Source: Chitinophaga pinensis (GTDB lineage Bacteria > Bacteroidota > Bacteroidia > NS11-12g > UBA9320). Taken from it: a stretch of 6,489 nucleotides of DNA. The notes below the pieces were generated by a model that was given only the letters and a program-made list of their open reading frames with translations, did not search any database and had not been told where the DNA came from. Shown here in pieces: positions 6,398 through 6,489 of the stretch. The stretch spans positions 1-6,489 of the forward strand of contig CAMDCQ010000138.1 of assembly GCA_945890595.1 (NCBI GenBank), written 5' to 3'. Made by a program: the position numbers and the translations under genes. How positions within the stretch are numbered: the first letter of the stretch is position 1; the number at the start of each line of letters is the position of its first letter.

Positions 6398-6489
6398 ATG
6401 TACGATTCACTAAAAGCAAAACTTGACCGAGAACTAGCCGAGATTAGAGAAGCGGGATTATATAAAAATGAGCGAATTATTACCACGCC
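6398..6489 (+). CDS. kbl: Glycine C-acetyltransferase (2-amino-3-ketobutyrate CoA ligase), 5' part only
   Basis: The window ends after 30 codons. The encoded N-terminus, with ELAEIREAGLYKNERIITT at residues 12-30, matches the start of Kbl proteins (E. coli has LETARAEGLFKEERIITS). This PLP enzyme of the alpha-oxoamine synthase group splits 2-amino-3-ketobutyrate with CoA into glycine and acetyl-CoA, downstream of threonine dehydrogenase. The PLP lysine and all catalytic residues lie beyond the window. ATG 6398 is chosen because family members begin about there and because the promoter's -7 element ends at 6374. The frame is open further upstream, with ATGs at 6311, 6332 and 6368, but those would lie before or inside the promoter. 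The gene is divergent from ftsH across 214 bp. Related enzymes such as KBL-like or BioF proteins are less likely given the RIIT ending. Confidence 0.8.
   Translation, partial: MYDSLKAKLDRELAEIREAGLYKNERIITT

Noticed and set aside
6280..6486. 68-residue minus-strand open frame at the right edge
   Set aside because: Runs antisense to the kbl start and through its promoter; no family resemblance.

Overview
The window looks like a chromosomal segment of a Bacteroidota bacterium, probably Flavobacteriales-like or Chitinophagales-like; the genus cannot be told. The evidence is the yicC-gmk-nadD gene order, the Bacteroidota-type FtsH (SLGAAWYLPDERQ in its protease domain), the A-rich stretches without Shine-Dalgarno sequences before start codons, and matches to the Bacteroidota promoter element TAnnTTTG.

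Layout from left to right. At 51-515 (+) lies the C-terminal half of an EamA/DMT-family membrane transporter. No N-terminal half is joined to it, and all three forward frames are closed by stops before or near its start, so it is either a broken gene or a stand-alone half. Convergent to it, 544-1689 (-) holds two adjacent genes only 6 bp apart. They encode distant paralogues of an unrecognised exported cysteine-rich protein, sharing a YW[IV]PI motif, six aligned cysteines, a CNN[ST]C motif and a similar C-terminus. This pair is the least explained part of the window.

After a 257-bp divergent intergenic region comes a compact housekeeping operon on the + strand. It contains yicC (endoribonuclease family, start at 1947), gmk (guanylate kinase) and nadD (nicotinate-nucleotide adenylyltransferase), with gaps of 8 bp and 1 bp. 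The operon ends at a strong hairpin at 4033-4072 with an A-tract on one side and a T-tract on the other. It can terminate both nadD and the convergent ftsH.

ftsH (4090-6183, -) encodes a complete membrane AAA+ zinc protease with intact Walker A, Walker B, arginine-finger and HEAGH motifs. Divergent from it, the right edge carries the first 30 codons of kbl (glycine C-acetyltransferase, from 6398), preceded by the best promoter match in the window (TTG-N20-TATGTTTG).

The core genes serve RNA turnover, guanine nucleotide supply, NAD synthesis, membrane protein quality control and threonine/glycine metabolism. No CRISPR array, tRNA, rRNA, transposase or phage gene was seen.
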